From NCBI GenBank assembly GCA_016745015.1, contig JADGDH010000010.1:4693-39257 (forward strand): a stretch of 34,565 nt of DNA. The letters are read 5' to 3'. Numbering within the stretch: position 1 is the stretch's first letter; each line of letters opens with the position of its first letter. Of the stretch, positions 25,088 to 34,467 are shown piece by piece. This stretch comes from Colwellia sp. (GTDB lineage: Bacteria; Pseudomonadota; Gammaproteobacteria; Enterobacterales; Alteromonadaceae). Below the pieces are notes generated by a model. That model was not told the origin of the DNA, ran no database searches, and saw only the letters and a list, made by a program, of their open reading frames with translations. The position numbers and the translations under genes were made by a program.

Positions 25088-26194
25088 CTAAGTACCTGAA
25101 CGCATTGCAATAAGTTTGCGAGTGATTGCGGGAATATCAGAATAATTGCTTTCAGAATCAACAAAGGTTAACTCTTCATCAATATAATCACTACCTTCGA
25201 CACTTGCAGCGGCAGCTTTTGATGTTTCAACTATTGTTGAGTCTATTCCTGAAGCAACAATTAAAATTTCAATTTCTGATGATAAATTAGGATCTAAAGT
25301 CACACCAGGTACAATAAGCACAGATTTATTGGTGATTTTTTCTCTTATATGATCAATTAAACCATTATAGGTTGATAGTTTAGGTTCTGACTTACAAAAC
25401 AGTTGAAAAATAATGCCCTTCGCTGTGTCTATTTTAGCAATTGAAACTAAAGGGTTATTCAATGCTTGATCTAATGCCTCATAAGCAAGCTCTTCACTAT
25501 CAGCTTTTCCAACACCTAAAATAGACTCACCTTCATAGGAGAGAATGCTTGAAAAGTCATTTTTATCAACATTAACATAACCCGTTTCAGTTAACATTTG
25601 CACTAAAGAAACAAGTAAGTTTTTCAATACTTCATTACTTTGATTGAAAGCCGAAAATAAACCAACACTTTCACCTAGACCTTTTAAAAGTAGATCATTA
25701 GATAAAGTGATGTAAGCATGAATTGGATTTTTAATATCATTAATGCCTTGTAGAGCAAAATCCATCCGTAGCTTTCCTTCTGATACAAAAGGTAAAGTTA
25801 CAATAGCCAAACAATTAATATTTAACTCTCTAGCTATTCTAGCAACTAAAGGACTTGCTCCCGTTCCTGTACCACCGCCAAAACCTGCAGTGATAATAAC
25901 AATATCACTTCCTCTAACAGCATTAATTAATAGCTCCTCACTTTCCTCAGCAGCTTTTAATCCGACATCAGGATTAGATCCTGCACCGTAGCCTTGGGTG
26001 AGGTTTTCTCCTATTAATATTTTATTTTCAACTTGTAGAGAATTCAGCGCAGCAAGGTCTGTATTAATAGCAATTAAATTTACATTATTAGACAAGCTAT
26101 TTTCATAAAGCATATTAACTGTGTTGCAACCGCAACCACCAATGCCTACTACTGTAATCATTAAATCAGGGTTGGCGTGAATAAGTTCTTTCAT
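25088..26194 (-). CDS. FtsZ paralogue (tubulin/FtsZ-family GTPase)
   Basis: A 368-aa FtsZ-like GTPase away from any dcw cluster, so a second FtsZ and not the division one. The nucleotide-binding motifs are intact: GIGGCGCNTVNML (18-30), INTD (43-46), the tubulin signature GGGTGTGAS (106-114), PFVSEGKLRMDF, and the synergy-loop NVDKND (208-213; FtsZ NxDxxD), so polymerisation-coupled GTP hydrolysis is plausible. The C-terminus SDIPAITRKLIAMRSGT resembles the FtsZ conserved C-terminal peptide (DIPxFLRKQ), but with I-T for F-L and extra residues. The linker is short. AGGA lies seven bases before the ATG. It is divergent from the hicB-like gene, with a 457-bp gap. Confidence 0.9.
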   Translation of the reverse strand: MKELIHANPDLMITVVGIGGCGCNTVNMLYENSLSNNVNLIAINTDLAALNSLQVENKILIGENLTQGYGAGSNPDVGLKAAEESEELLINAVRGSDIVIITAGFGGGTGTGASPLVARIARELNINCLAIVTLPFVSEGKLRMDFALQGINDIKNPIHAYITLSNDLLLKGLGESVGLFSAFNQSNEVLKNLLVSLVQMLTETGYVNVDKNDFSSILSYEGESILGVGKADSEELAYEALDQALNNPLVSIAKIDTAKGIIFQLFCKSEPKLSTYNGLIDHIREKITNKSVLIVPGVTLDPNLSSEIEILIVASGIDSTIVETSKAAAASVEGSDYIDEELTFVDSESNYSDIPAITRKLIAMRSGT

Positions 26195-26498
26195 AAATAT
26201 TCCTAATCGGTTACTTCTTATTAGACGAATATACCGAATTTAAATGACGCTGTTTGTTACACATTTACCAATACATTTCGATCATGCTTGGTCAATAAGT
26301 TGTATAGATCTTACTTCATTATAATGATCAATTTTTCAATCTTCCACATTAATTAATAACTCTAGCGTTATTTTTAATAAATATTTTTTACTCTAAATTT
26401 ATCGTTGTAAATTATCTGAACATAATTTGATGGTTTATTTTCTAAATAGACAACATTTAACTATAAAGAGAAGTAATTGTTAACTTACACCACGCAAG

Positions 26499-26612
26499 GG
26501 GTTGTTGGAGTTATTATTGTTCACACATCAAGAGTTATCAGGGTTACACATACAAAGGAAAAGAGAGTTATTGGGGTTGTCTTAGTTTTGACATTCAGAG
26601 TTACAGGAGTTA
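26499..26612 (+). repeat. Four-unit direct repeat with exact 33-bp period (operator-like array)
   Basis: Pairs of GRGTTR hexamers, 9 bp apart start to start, recur at 26499/26508, 26532/26541, 26565/26574 and 26598/26607. The pair starts are exactly 33 bp apart, about three DNA turns, so all sites face the same side. Individual hexamers: GGGTTG/GAGTTA, GAGTTA/GGGTTA, GAGTTA/GGGTTG, GAGTTA/GAGTTA. The DNA between is not conserved, as expected for binding sites and not for a slipped tandem repeat. The fourth pair lies within the spacer of the hicB promoter. Elsewhere in the 26195-26651 gap I see nothing I can support. Confidence 0.8.
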
Positions 26613-26616
26613 TAAT
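26588..26616 (+). promoter_or_regulatory. Consensus sigma70 promoter of the hicB-like gene
   Basis: TTGACA (26588-26593) and TATAAT (26611-26616) are both perfect and separated by 17 bases. Transcription should begin near 26623, about 30 bases before the ATG. The last GRGTTR pair (GAGTTACAGGAGTTA) occupies the spacer up to the -10 box, so a protein bound there would block RNA polymerase. The promoter is thus intrinsically strong and probably repressed. Confidence 0.85.
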
Positions 26617-26651
26617 TAGTTTTATGGATTAAAAAGTAAAAATGGTGAAAT

Positions 26652-27074
26652 ATGAAGTATGCAATTGTCTTTTCTAGCAAACAACACACTGAACAATACA
26701 AGGTAGTAGTTCCTGACCTTCCCGGTTGTAGTGTTAGTGTAGAATCTATAGATTTAGGGTTGGAAAAAATAAGCCAAAGCATTAAATCTCATTTAGCTAT
26801 TTTGGCTGAATATGGTGAAAAAATTCCATCAGCATTAAGTGTAGAAAAACACAGACAGCAATATGCTCTTGATAACCCACACTCTCATTCACAAGCTTTC
26901 TGGGCTATTGTTGATATTGATATAAGTGCGTATTTAGGTAAGAGTCACAAAATTAATGTCACCCTTCCTGAGTTACTGATCAAACAAATAGATGAACGTG
27001 TGGGCAAAAGTTCTGCTTATAAAACCCGATCAGGTTTTATTGCTAGTGCATGTTTGGTCGAGTTAGGTAAGTAA
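26652..27074 (+). CDS. HicB-like antitoxin (orphan)
   Basis: A 140-aa protein of the HicB family, the antitoxin and autorepressor of HicAB systems. The N-terminal HicB fold is clear: MKYAIVFSSKQHTEQYKVVVPDLPGCSVSVESIDLGLEKISQSIKSHL, followed by the IPSALSVEKHRQ segment. The C-terminal part KINVTLPELLIKQIDERVGKSS...RSGFIASA is a ribbon-helix-helix DNA-binding domain. No hicA (about 60-80 aa) is found in the 457 bases upstream or before bioD downstream, so it is an orphan. GGTG is five bases before the ATG. The repeats in its promoter are the obvious candidate operator. Confidence 0.85.
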   Translation: MKYAIVFSSKQHTEQYKVVVPDLPGCSVSVESIDLGLEKISQSIKSHLAILAEYGEKIPSALSVEKHRQQYALDNPHSHSQAFWAIVDIDISAYLGKSHKINVTLPELLIKQIDERVGKSSAYKTRSGFIASACLVELGK

Positions 27075-27104
27075 TTTAGATTAGTACTACAGGTGAAGCA
27101 TTAA

Positions 27105-27848
27105 TTAGATAAGTAACGGTGTTATATCTATTTCATTCGCCGCTTCACAAATTTTATTGTGCACACTCATCGTTGTGTCACTATAATATTTTAATTGTGC
27201 AATTTTAGGCATTGGTAAAAGTTGTTCAAGGCTAGTAATGTTTTCGTCTAAATTTAACATTATTTCGTTACTTGCGCTGTTAGCAACCCATGCTATGCAA
27301 TTTAACCCATCGGCAATAATAGCTTGATAGCTCAGTAGTGCATGGTTTAAACAGCCCAACTTCATATTAACGACTAAAATAACATCTTGCTTAGTGTTAA
27401 TAGCAAAGTCAGATAAAAATATTGGCTTAGATAAATTAAGATTTAAAGGTAACCGCCAACCTCCCGCTCCTTCTGTTAAGTTAATATCAGCTTTTAATGA
27501 CAATACTTTTTCAAAACCTTGAGCTACTTCTTTAAGAGACAGTTCACGGCCAATCCTTGCAGCAGCAACATGTGGTGCAATAGCTTCAGCTAGTGGAATG
27601 GGATTTACTTCATTTATACTTTGCTTGCAGTTAGCAAACTGACTTAATAGCTCAGCGTCTTCATTAATCAATAATTCATTTATCTGCTGGCAACCAGCAG
27701 CAATAGGCTTATAGGCAGAAACTTTTTTGTCTGCTTTGATTAAAGCTTTTATTAAAGCGCAAGAAACAAAAGTTTTGCCTGCATCGGTATCTGTTGCAGT
27801 TACAAAGTAATTTTTCATCTTTTTATTAACATTCATATTAATTTTCAT
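27105..27848 (-). CDS. bioD: Dethiobiotin synthetase (BioD)
   Basis: ATP-dependent closure of the ureido ring of 7,8-diaminopelargonate to dethiobiotin, the penultimate biotin step. The 247-aa protein has the P-loop at about 17-26 (ATDTDAGKTF), AYKPIAAGC, the ALGEAIAPH-like ADDRESS LAEAIAPHVAA, and EGAGGW (about 123-128). The start overlaps bioC by 11 bases; ATG 27818 would begin the canonical MKNYFVTATDTDAGKT and is an alternative. It is the last gene of bioB-F-C-D. Confidence 0.95.
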   Translation of the reverse strand: MKINMNVNKKMKNYFVTATDTDAGKTFVSCALIKALIKADKKVSAYKPIAAGCQQINELLINEDAELLSQFANCKQSINEVNPIPLAEAIAPHVAAARIGRELSLKEVAQGFEKVLSLKADINLTEGAGGWRLPLNLNLSKPIFLSDFAINTKQDVILVVNMKLGCLNHALLSYQAIIADGLNCIAWVANSASNEIMLNLDENITSLEQLLPMPKIAQLKYYSDTTMSVHNKICEAANEIDITPLLI

Positions 27849-28656
27849 GCTGGCTGTTTAACTTAGCCACTAAACCAGAGTACAAACGATAAGTTGCTGG
27901 ATATACACCACTCGGTTCAAGGAAATCTTTATAATGCTCAGTCATGGTAAACCATTTATCTTTGCCTGATAAACCACGGTTTTTTTTCTTAGGTAAATGA
28001 TTGGCTCCTAAGCCCTTAAGCTCTCGAGCCAAATGTATAACATTTTCATATTCAAGTATTATGTCTTGGCATTTATGTTCAAGCACAGTAGAAGCATCAG
28101 TATTAAAATACTCACCAAGTTGCTCTTCTGTCTTAAAGTCAATAACATGTTGGTCATCATCTACTTGTTTCCATGATGACTTGAGTTCATGTAAAGTGCC
28201 ATCTACCAAAGTAGTAAATATAATCAAGCCTCCCGGCTTTAAAACTCGCAACATCTCTTTTATGGCAATATCAAGTGGCTCGCACCATTGAATGACTAAA
28301 TTCGAGTAAATAAAGTCAATACTCTCATCTTGTAATGGAATTTTATGTGCGTCAGCTTCAAGCCAAAATATATTTTTGTTACGACAACCTTGGGCAAATT
28401 TAAGCATTTTTTTTGAAAAATCCAAACCAATAACTTGATCATATCCGGTCGCTAATAAGTCCGTAAAAAAACCTGTTCCAGAGCCTAAATCAAGTACAGT
28501 AAGATCATTTTTATCTGGCAACCACGGCATTAAATGTTTACCAGAAAATCGTTGTAATCTAGCCGAAAAATCATATGATTTACTGGCTGAACCAAAACTT
28601 TCAGCTATTTTCGCTTTATTTTCATGGTGTGATGTTTTTGTAGTCAATATTGTCAT
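27838..28656 (-). CDS. bioC: Malonyl-ACP O-methyltransferase (BioC)
   Basis: SAM-dependent methylation of malonyl-ACP to start pimeloyl synthesis for biotin. The 272-aa protein has the motif I SAM site VLDLGSGTGFFTDLL (about 50-64), the acidic GLDFSKKML, and the family N-terminus GSASKSYDFSARLQRFSGKHLMPWLP. YSNLVIQWCEPL and LRVLKPGGLIIF are further class I methyltransferase motifs. It starts directly after the bioF stop and overlaps bioD, so the operon is tightly coupled. Confidence 0.95.
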   Translation of the reverse strand: MTILTTKTSHHENKAKIAESFGSASKSYDFSARLQRFSGKHLMPWLPDKNDLTVLDLGSGTGFFTDLLATGYDQVIGLDFSKKMLKFAQGCRNKNIFWLEADAHKIPLQDESIDFIYSNLVIQWCEPLDIAIKEMLRVLKPGGLIIFTTLVDGTLHELKSSWKQVDDDQHVIDFKTEEQLGEYFNTDASTVLEHKCQDIILEYENVIHLARELKGLGANHLPKKKNRGLSGKDKWFTMTEHYKDFLEPSGVYPATYRLYSGLVAKLNSQHEN

Positions 28657-29847
28657 CTAAATAAGAGCCTTGTTCAAGCAGTACGCTAGATGCTTGATAT
28701 CATTGTGTTTATGGTTCGCACATATCGTTACGCGTAACCTAGACGTACCAATAGCAACAGTTGGTGGACGTATAGCTGTTAGCCAAATACCTTGCTTTTT
28801 CAACTGTTCACTTACAAAAAGTGCTTTTTCCTCATCACCAATAATAATGGCATGAATTGACGAGTCAGACGGAACAATTTGAATAGCATCATCAAGTAAA
28901 CTCGTTAGAAGGTTACTTAATTCTATAATTTTATCTCGCCGCCATTGTTCTTGTTGAATAAGCTCAATACTCTTAATTGTCGCCCATGCTAATGCAGGTG
29001 AAATTGCCGTTGAATAAATATAATGTCTAGCAAAGTTAATTAAATAATCATGCAAGCTATTATCACATGCTAAAAAAGCTCCACTAGTAGCAATTGCTTT
29101 ACCAAAAGTAGCCATAATAATGTTGGAATTTTCTTTATCTGAGACAGAATTTAAAATGCTTGTACTGCCCTGACCTTGCTTCCCTATAACACCAATACTG
29201 TGTGCATCATCAACATAAAGCCAAGCATTATTTTTGTCTGCTATGCTTTCAAGTTCACTCAACTTAGCTTGATCGCCATCCATACTAAACACGCCTTCAG
29301 AGGCTATTAGCTTATTGTCAGAGTCACACTGTGATAGTAGTTGTGATAATTGCTGAGTATTATTATGAGCAAAACGTTTTACTTTCGCTTTGGAAGAGAA
29401 AGCACCATCAAGTATGGAGGCATGAGAGAGTTTATCAAGAAAAAAATGACAATTTCCTTGGTTGAGAGTTTGGCCAAGCGTTTGAAATAAAGCAACGTTA
29501 GCAGTAAACCCACTGGAAAATAATAGGCACTTTGGCTTATTTAACCACTGACAAATTGTTTCTTCTAATGCTTGATGAGCATAATGATAGCCCGTTACCA
29601 AACTAGAAGAGCTAGCGCATACACCAAATTTATCTACACCTTCTTGCATCGCTTGGTTTATTTTAGGATGATTATTTAATCCTAAGTAATCGTTCGATGA
29701 AAAATTAATATATGTTTTTCCATCAACAATAATAATAGCTTCTTGCTCTAAGCTATTATTATTTGATTTTTGCACACAAAATCGCTGCCTATAACGAGAC
29801 TGGGATTTTTGTACAGCTAACTTTTGTTTAATAAATTCAAATGCCAT
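28657..29847 (-). CDS. bioF: 8-amino-7-oxononanoate synthase (BioF)
   Basis: PLP enzyme joining alanine with pimeloyl-ACP/CoA. The 396-aa protein shows the alpha-oxoamine synthase features: FSSNDYLGL (about 49-57), [15 protein letters not shown], the aspartate in [17 protein letters not shown], and the Schiff-base lysine K250 in [14 protein letters not shown] (family TFGKA or TLGKA). C-terminal motif [14 protein letters not shown] fits. Its stop is adjacent to the bioC start; bioB stops 44 bases upstream. Confidence 0.97.
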   Translation of the reverse strand: MAFEFIKQKLAVQKSQSRYRQRFCVQKSNNNSLEQEAIIIVDGKTYINFSSNDYLGLNNHPKINQAMQEGVDKFGVCASSSSLVTGYHYAHQALEETICQWLNKPKCLLFSSGFTANVALFQTLGQTLNQGNCHFFLDKLSHASILDGAFSSKAKVKRFAHNNTQQLSQLLSQCDSDNKLIASEGVFSMDGDQAKLSELESIADKNNAWLYVDDAHSIGVIGKQGQGSTSILNSVSDKENSNIIMATFGKAIATSGAFLACDNSLHDYLINFARHYIYSTAISPALAWATIKSIELIQQEQWRRDKIIELSNLLTSLLDDAIQIVPSDSSIHAIIIGDEEKALFVSEQLKKQGIWLTAIRPPTVAIGTSRLRVTICANHKHNDIKHLAYCLNKALI

Positions 29848-29891
29848 TCGTTATATTCTTAATTTTTAACACCAATTAATTATATTTATAA

Positions 29892-30992
29892 TTAACTACT
29901 TGCATCGTAAAATAAATCTTTATGTTGCTCATTTACTAAAGATGTTTTCAATATTTTATTTTGTATTGCGCTGTCATCAACAATTGTTTCCGTATTGATG
30001 CCTAATTTATTGAATAATTGAATGTCTTTGTCTGTTTCAGGGTTTTCAGCGGTAAGTAACTTACAACCGTAAAAAATAGAGTTGGCACCTGCTAGAAAGC
30101 ATAATGATTGCATTTGTTCATTCATTTCAGAGCGCCCAGCAGACAAGCGTACATGTGATTTCGGCATCATAATTCGTGCTATTGCGATACAACGAATAAA
30201 ATCAAAGCTTTCTAAATCATCAACATCTGCAAGCGGTGTACCTTCAACTTTAACAAGCATATTAATAGGTACGCTTTCAGGTTGTTTTGGTAAGTTTGCT
30301 AATTGCACTAATAAAGAAGCTCTGTCAACCGCAGTTTCACCTAAGCCAACAATACCACCACTACAAACTTTCATACCTGCACTACGTACATTATCTAAGG
30401 TGTCTAATCGGTCTTGATAAGTACGTGTTGTAATAATTTGATTGTAATGTTCTGGCGAAGTATCAAGGTTATGGTTGTAATAATCTAAACCAGCATCTTG
30501 TAGTTGCTGAGCCTGATTCTCATCTAACATACCTAATGTCATGCAAGACTCCATACCTAAAGCTTTTACGCCTTTGATCATATCTAACACTATTGGCATG
30601 TCTCGTGCCTTCGGGTTACGCCAAGCAGCGCCCATACAAAAACGAGTTGAGCCCATTGCTTTAGCTTTTTCAGCCGCTTCAAGCACTTTTTCAACTTCCA
30701 TCAAACGCTCTTTTTCTAAATCAGTTTTATTACGAGCACTTTGTGAACAATATTTACAATCTTCAGGACAGGCACCTGTCTTAATTGACAATAAAGTGCT
30801 GACTTGTACCTCATTAGCATTAAAATTTTGGCGATGAACCGTTTGTGCTTGGAACATTAAATCGTTAAAAGGTAAGGCAAATAATGCCTGTACTTCGGCC
30901 AGTGTCCAATTGTGACGAATACTTGATTTAGTATCTGAATTTGAAGTAGAAGAAAGTGTATCTGTTGACGCTTTTGATTGAGTTTGAGACAT
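29892..30992 (-). CDS. bioB: Biotin synthase (BioB)
   Basis: Radical-SAM enzyme inserting sulfur into dethiobiotin. From ATG 30992 (366 aa) the radical-SAM cluster is C75-x3-C79-x2-C82 in [13 protein letters not shown]. Other BioB landmarks are [17 protein letters not shown] and LSAGRSEMN. The longer open frame to 31088 has no family character. A low-complexity S/T-rich leader (about 1-25) precedes the first conserved residues and is longer than in E. coli. It is first in bioBFCD and divergent from bioA. Confidence 0.97.
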   Translation of the reverse strand: MSQTQSKASTDTLSSTSNSDTKSSIRHNWTLAEVQALFALPFNDLMFQAQTVHRQNFNANEVQVSTLLSIKTGACPEDCKYCSQSARNKTDLEKERLMEVEKVLEAAEKAKAMGSTRFCMGAAWRNPKARDMPIVLDMIKGVKALGMESCMTLGMLDENQAQQLQDAGLDYYNHNLDTSPEHYNQIITTRTYQDRLDTLDNVRSAGMKVCSGGIVGLGETAVDRASLLVQLANLPKQPESVPINMLVKVEGTPLADVDDLESFDFIRCIAIARIMMPKSHVRLSAGRSEMNEQMQSLCFLAGANSIFYGCKLLTAENPETDKDIQLFNKLGINTETIVDDSAIQNKILKTSLVNEQHKDLFYDASS

Positions 30993-31080
30993 AGGTATTC
31001 GTTTGCATCTAGTTAAGTTAACGGGTAGTCTAGCGAACATCCCTTTGATGTCAATATTGAACAACAGATTAAGTTTACAT
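30993..31080. promoter_or_regulatory. bioB-bioA divergent control region
   Basis: The 88 bases between the two start codons must hold both promoters. Just before bioA, AGTTTACAT (31072-31080) resembles one half of the BirA operator (GGTTTACAA); read on the other strand it continues TGTAAACTTAATCTGTT like the E. coli bio operator's left arm. The second half-site is not recognisable, so BirA control is plausible but unproven. No clean promoter pair stands out. Confidence 0.4.
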
Positions 31081-32412
31081 ATGAACACAAAACAAACAGA
31101 CAGTAGTCAGTTAGATTTACTCGAATTTGATAAAACACATGTATGGCACCCTTATACATCTATGTCAACGCCCTTGCCTACATATTTGGTTGAAAGTGCT
31201 AAAGGTGTTCACATAAACCTTGCTAATGGAAAATCACTTGTTGATGGCATGTCATCATGGTGGTCTGTTTTACATGGATATAACCATCCAAAGTTAAATG
31301 CAGCCTTAATTGAACAATCAACAAAAATGTCTCATGTTATGTTCGGTGGTTTAACGCACCAAAGTGCCATTGAGTTATGCAACAAACTCACTCAACTCAC
31401 ACCTTCAGGTCTTGATAAAGTTTTTCTTTCGGATTCAGGTTCAGTTAGTGTTGAAGTAGCTATGAAAATGGCTTTACAGTATTGGCATAGTAAGGAGGAT
31501 CAACGTAAAGGATCTAAATCAAAAACTAAACTACTCACAGTTCGTAATGGTTATCATGGTGATACTTTTGCAGCTATGTCAGTGTGCGACCCAGTTACAG
31601 GCATGCATCAAATTTTTGATAAAGTTTTAATGAAAAATATTTTTGCCCCTGCTCCTACCATAAAATTTGATGAACAATGGCAAGCTGAAGATGTTAAAGA
31701 GCTTACTAAGCTATTTGAACAACATCACCACGAACTTGCTGCATTTATTATAGAGCCAATAGTACAAGGTACGGGGGGAATGCGCTTTTACCACCCAGAA
31801 TACTTAAAGTCTTGCCGACAACTATGCGATCAATATAACGTACTACTTATTGTTGATGAGATAGCGACAGGATTTGGCCGCACAGGTAAACTTTTTGCAT
31901 GTGAATGGGCAGAAATCAGTCCAGATATTATGTGCTTAGGAAAAACACTCACCGGTGGTTACATCACTTTGGCTGCAACTTTATGCACGACTGAAATAGC
32001 GCAAACTATCAGTAATGGTGAAGCTGGTTGTTTTATGCACGGCCCAACTTTTATGGGAAATGCATTGGCTTGTGCAGTTGCCAACGCAAGTATTGATTTA
32101 TTATTTGAAAATAATTGGCAAGATCAGGTTCAAGCTATTGAACTGCAATTAAAAACTTTATTATTACCATTAAAAAGTCACACACGAGTAAAAGATGCCA
32201 GAGTACTTGGCTCTATTGGTGCGGTTGAATGTTTGCAAGCGGTTAATGTTGCAATAATTCAAAAACGTTTTGTTGAGTTAGGCGTGTGGATTCGTCCTTT
32301 CGGGAAACTTATCTATATTATTCCACCACTTATCATTAACAAAGTACAACTAGCATTACTGATTAAAGCAATGGAAACTGTTTTATATGAAGACGATTGT
32401 TTTATAGATTAA
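31081..32412 (+). CDS. bioA: Adenosylmethionine-8-amino-7-oxononanoate aminotransferase (BioA)
   Basis: PLP transaminase using SAM as amino donor to make 7,8-diaminopelargonate. The 443-aa protein has the family start HVWHPYTSM (20-28) and [46 protein letters not shown], the aspartate motif [15 protein letters not shown] (255-269) and the Schiff-base lysine K288 in [13 protein letters not shown] 31081 begins the conserved protein; the frame extends upstream to 31003 but without family features. Convergent with the small membrane-protein gene, five bases apart. Confidence 0.97.
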   Translation: MNTKQTDSSQLDLLEFDKTHVWHPYTSMSTPLPTYLVESAKGVHINLANGKSLVDGMSSWWSVLHGYNHPKLNAALIEQSTKMSHVMFGGLTHQSAIELCNKLTQLTPSGLDKVFLSDSGSVSVEVAMKMALQYWHSKEDQRKGSKSKTKLLTVRNGYHGDTFAAMSVCDPVTGMHQIFDKVLMKNIFAPAPTIKFDEQWQAEDVKELTKLFEQHHHELAAFIIEPIVQGTGGMRFYHPEYLKSCRQLCDQYNVLLIVDEIATGFGRTGKLFACEWAEISPDIMCLGKTLTGGYITLAATLCTTEIAQTISNGEAGCFMHGPTFMGNALACAVANASIDLLFENNWQDQVQAIELQLKTLLLPLKSHTRVKDARVLGSIGAVECLQAVNVAIIQKRFVELGVWIRPFGKLIYIIPPLIINKVQLALLIKAMETVLYEDDCFID

Positions 32413-32417
32413 GTGTT

Positions 32418-32834
32418 TTATATAACATTTGCTGTACTAAGAACGTGCTGTAAAATAACTGACAACCAAATCAAGTTAAAGCCAAGTAAGAAGTAGGCAT
32501 TATAATGAGTATTATCGTTACGTCTTCTACTTCGGTATTTGTCTATTAACGTGGCAGCATAAACACCTGCCGCACTAAACCAAATAATAAGATATAAGTA
32601 CCCTGTTAATGGCGTTAACCAAAATTTTCTAACTTCTATTTCATGATAACGTAAAACGCCATAATCAGTTTCTGGAGCAACAAAAAAGGATATGATTATC
32701 GCCGCGAAAAAAGTAACCCAACTACAAACAGTAAGCACTCTTGCTAAGTAAAACCAAAAATCTACCGATTCTCTACGTTCTTTGGTTAATGATGGTTTTT
32801 CTGATTTTATTTGGTTTTCTACAATTTTAGTCAT
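32418..32834 (-). CDS. Conserved small membrane protein, unknown function
   Basis: A 138-aa protein I cannot assign. It has a charged N-terminus (about 1-25) and three hydrophobic segments: about 30-52 (VLTVCSWVTFFAAIIISFFVA), about 73-95 (LTGYLYLIIWFSAAGVYAATL) and about 112-133 (FLLGFNLIWLSVILQHVL). A basic loop KYRSRRRNDN lies between the second and third. No enzymatic motif is seen. It looks like a genuine gene: a start ATG, consistent topology and protein-like composition. The stop sits five bases from the bioA stop (convergent), while asnS is divergent, 137 bases away. Confidence 0.75.
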   Translation of the reverse strand: MTKIVENQIKSEKPSLTKERRESVDFWFYLARVLTVCSWVTFFAAIIISFFVAPETDYGVLRYHEIEVRKFWLTPLTGYLYLIIWFSAAGVYAATLIDKYRSRRRNDNTHYNAYFLLGFNLIWLSVILQHVLSTANVI

Positions 32835-32971
32835 ATTTATTAAGCATCAGCAGTTTTTTTTCATTATTGTGAGTCAATTTAGCAAGTTTTACTTGTTAAA
32901 CATACTAGTCACGGTAACATAACCACCTTAAAAAATTCAGTAAATTCGATAAATATATAAGAGGTCATTAC

Positions 32972-34372
32972 ATGTCAGTTATAGCAATTACTGATGTATT
33001 AACAGGTCAGTACCCTGTTGATGAAACTATTACCGTACATGGTTGGATAAGAACTCGCCGAGACTCAAAAGCAGGTATTTCTTTTTTAGCTATTCACGAT
33101 GGCTCATGCTTTGATGCCATTCAAGCAATCGTACCAAGTGATCTTAATAATTATCAAGATGATGTTCTTAAGTTAACAACGGGCTGTTCGGTTAAAATTA
33201 CAGGTGTATTAGTTGAATCACCCGGTAAAGGTCAGTCTTTTGAAATTCAAGCAACCGCTGTTGAAGTGCTTGGTTTTGTTGAAGACCCCGACACTTACCC
33301 TATGGCAGCTAAACGCCATAGTATTGAATTTTTACGTGAACAAGCACATTTACGTGCTCGTACCAATATTGGCGGCGCAGTCACTCGTGTACGTAACTGT
33401 TTAGCTCAAGCTATTCACCGCTTTTTGCATTCAAAAGGTTACTTCTGGATCAGCACTCCACTTATTACGGGTAGTGATTGTGAAGGTGCTGGCGAAATGT
33501 TCCGTGTTAGTACGTTAGATATGGAAAACTTACCACGTAACGATGAAGGTAAAGTTGACTACAACAAAGACTTTTTTGGCAAAGAAACCTTTTTAACCGT
33601 TTCTGGTCAATTAAACGTTGAAACATACTGTAACGCGTTATCAAAAGTGTATACTTTCGGGCCTACTTTTAGGGCGGAAAACTCTAATACTTCTAGACAC
33701 TTAGCTGAGTTTTGGATGGTAGAACCTGAAATCGCTTTTGCTGATTTGTCTGATGCGGCAGATTTAGCTGAAGAGATGCTAAAGTATGTATTTAAAGCAG
33801 TTTTAGAAGAACGTAGCGACGATATTGCTTTCTTCCAGCAACGTGTTGACAAAACTGTTACTGAGCGTTTGAACTCAGTAATTGAAACTGACTTTGTACG
33901 TTTAGATTACACCGACGCAATTACCATTTTAGAAAATTGTGGTAAGACTTTTGAGAACCCTGTTTCTTGGGGCGTTGATTTAAATTCTGAGCATGAGCGT
34001 TATTTAGCAGAAGAACATTTTAATGGTCCTGTAGTTTTACAAAATTATCCAAAAGATATTAAGTCTTTCTACATGCGCTTAAATGATGATGGTAAAACAG
34101 TTGCAGCTATGGATATTTTAGCACCAGGCATTGGTGAAATTATTGGTGGTAGTCAGCGTGAAGAACGCCTTGATGTTTTAGATAGCCGTTTAGAAGAAAT
34201 GGGCTTAGATACTGCTGATTATAGCTGGTATCGTGATCTTCGTCGTTACGGAACAGTACCGCATTCAGGTTTTGGTTTAGGCTTTGAGCGTTTAGTGGCC
34301 TATGCTACAGGTATGCAAAACGTACGTGACGTGATCCCTTTCCCAAGAACACCTAATAACGCAGACTTCTAA
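32972..34372 (+). CDS. asnS: Asparaginyl-tRNA synthetase (AsnS)
   Basis: Charges tRNA-Asn. The 466-aa class II synthetase has an N-terminal OB anticodon-binding domain (about 17-110: [25 protein letters not shown]) and the catalytic domain with motif 2 [25 protein letters not shown] and motif 3 [28 protein letters not shown]. Length equals E. coli AsnS. Ribosome-binding AGAGGT is placed seven bases before ATG. It is a single gene with a hairpin after it. Confidence 0.98.
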   Translation: MSVIAITDVLTGQYPVDETITVHGWIRTRRDSKAGISFLAIHDGSCFDAIQAIVPSDLNNYQDDVLKLTTGCSVKITGVLVESPGKGQSFEIQATAVEVLGFVEDPDTYPMAAKRHSIEFLREQAHLRARTNIGGAVTRVRNCLAQAIHRFLHSKGYFWISTPLITGSDCEGAGEMFRVSTLDMENLPRNDEGKVDYNKDFFGKETFLTVSGQLNVETYCNALSKVYTFGPTFRAENSNTSRHLAEFWMVEPEIAFADLSDAADLAEEMLKYVFKAVLEERSDDIAFFQQRVDKTVTERLNSVIETDFVRLDYTDAITILENCGKTFENPVSWGVDLNSEHERYLAEEHFNGPVVLQNYPKDIKSFYMRLNDDGKTVAAMDILAPGIGEIIGGSQREERLDVLDSRLEEMGLDTADYSWYRDLRRYGTVPHSGFGLGFERLVAYATGMQNVRDVIPFPRTPNNADF

Positions 34373-34406
34373 AGTAATAAATTACACATTATAAAAAAGC
34401 CTCATA

Positions 34407-34445
34407 TTAATAGTTGCGAACAAATTAATTGTTCGCAACTATTAA
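34407..34445. terminator. 17-bp perfect hairpin between convergent genes
   Basis: TTAATAGTTGCGAACAA (34407-34423) and its exact reverse complement (34429-34445) flank ATTAA. It sits between asnS (+) and the convergent nitroreductase gene (-). There is no T tract on the + strand; on the - strand CTTTTTT follows after eight bases. It probably works as a shared terminator or RNA-stabilising hairpin. Confidence 0.6.
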
Positions 34446-34467
34446 TTCGTCAATCTGTACTTCCCCT

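Noticed and set aside
26318-26346. TATAAT on the minus strand as promoter of the FtsZ paralogue
   Set aside because: The -10 is perfect, but the only -35 at proper spacing (TGGAAG) is poor in an AT-rich region.
26582-26782. Minus-strand frame overlapping the hicB-like start, considered as a missing hicA
   Set aside because: The translation has none of HicA's conserved G-S-H-H or dsRBD-like features; it is a shadow.
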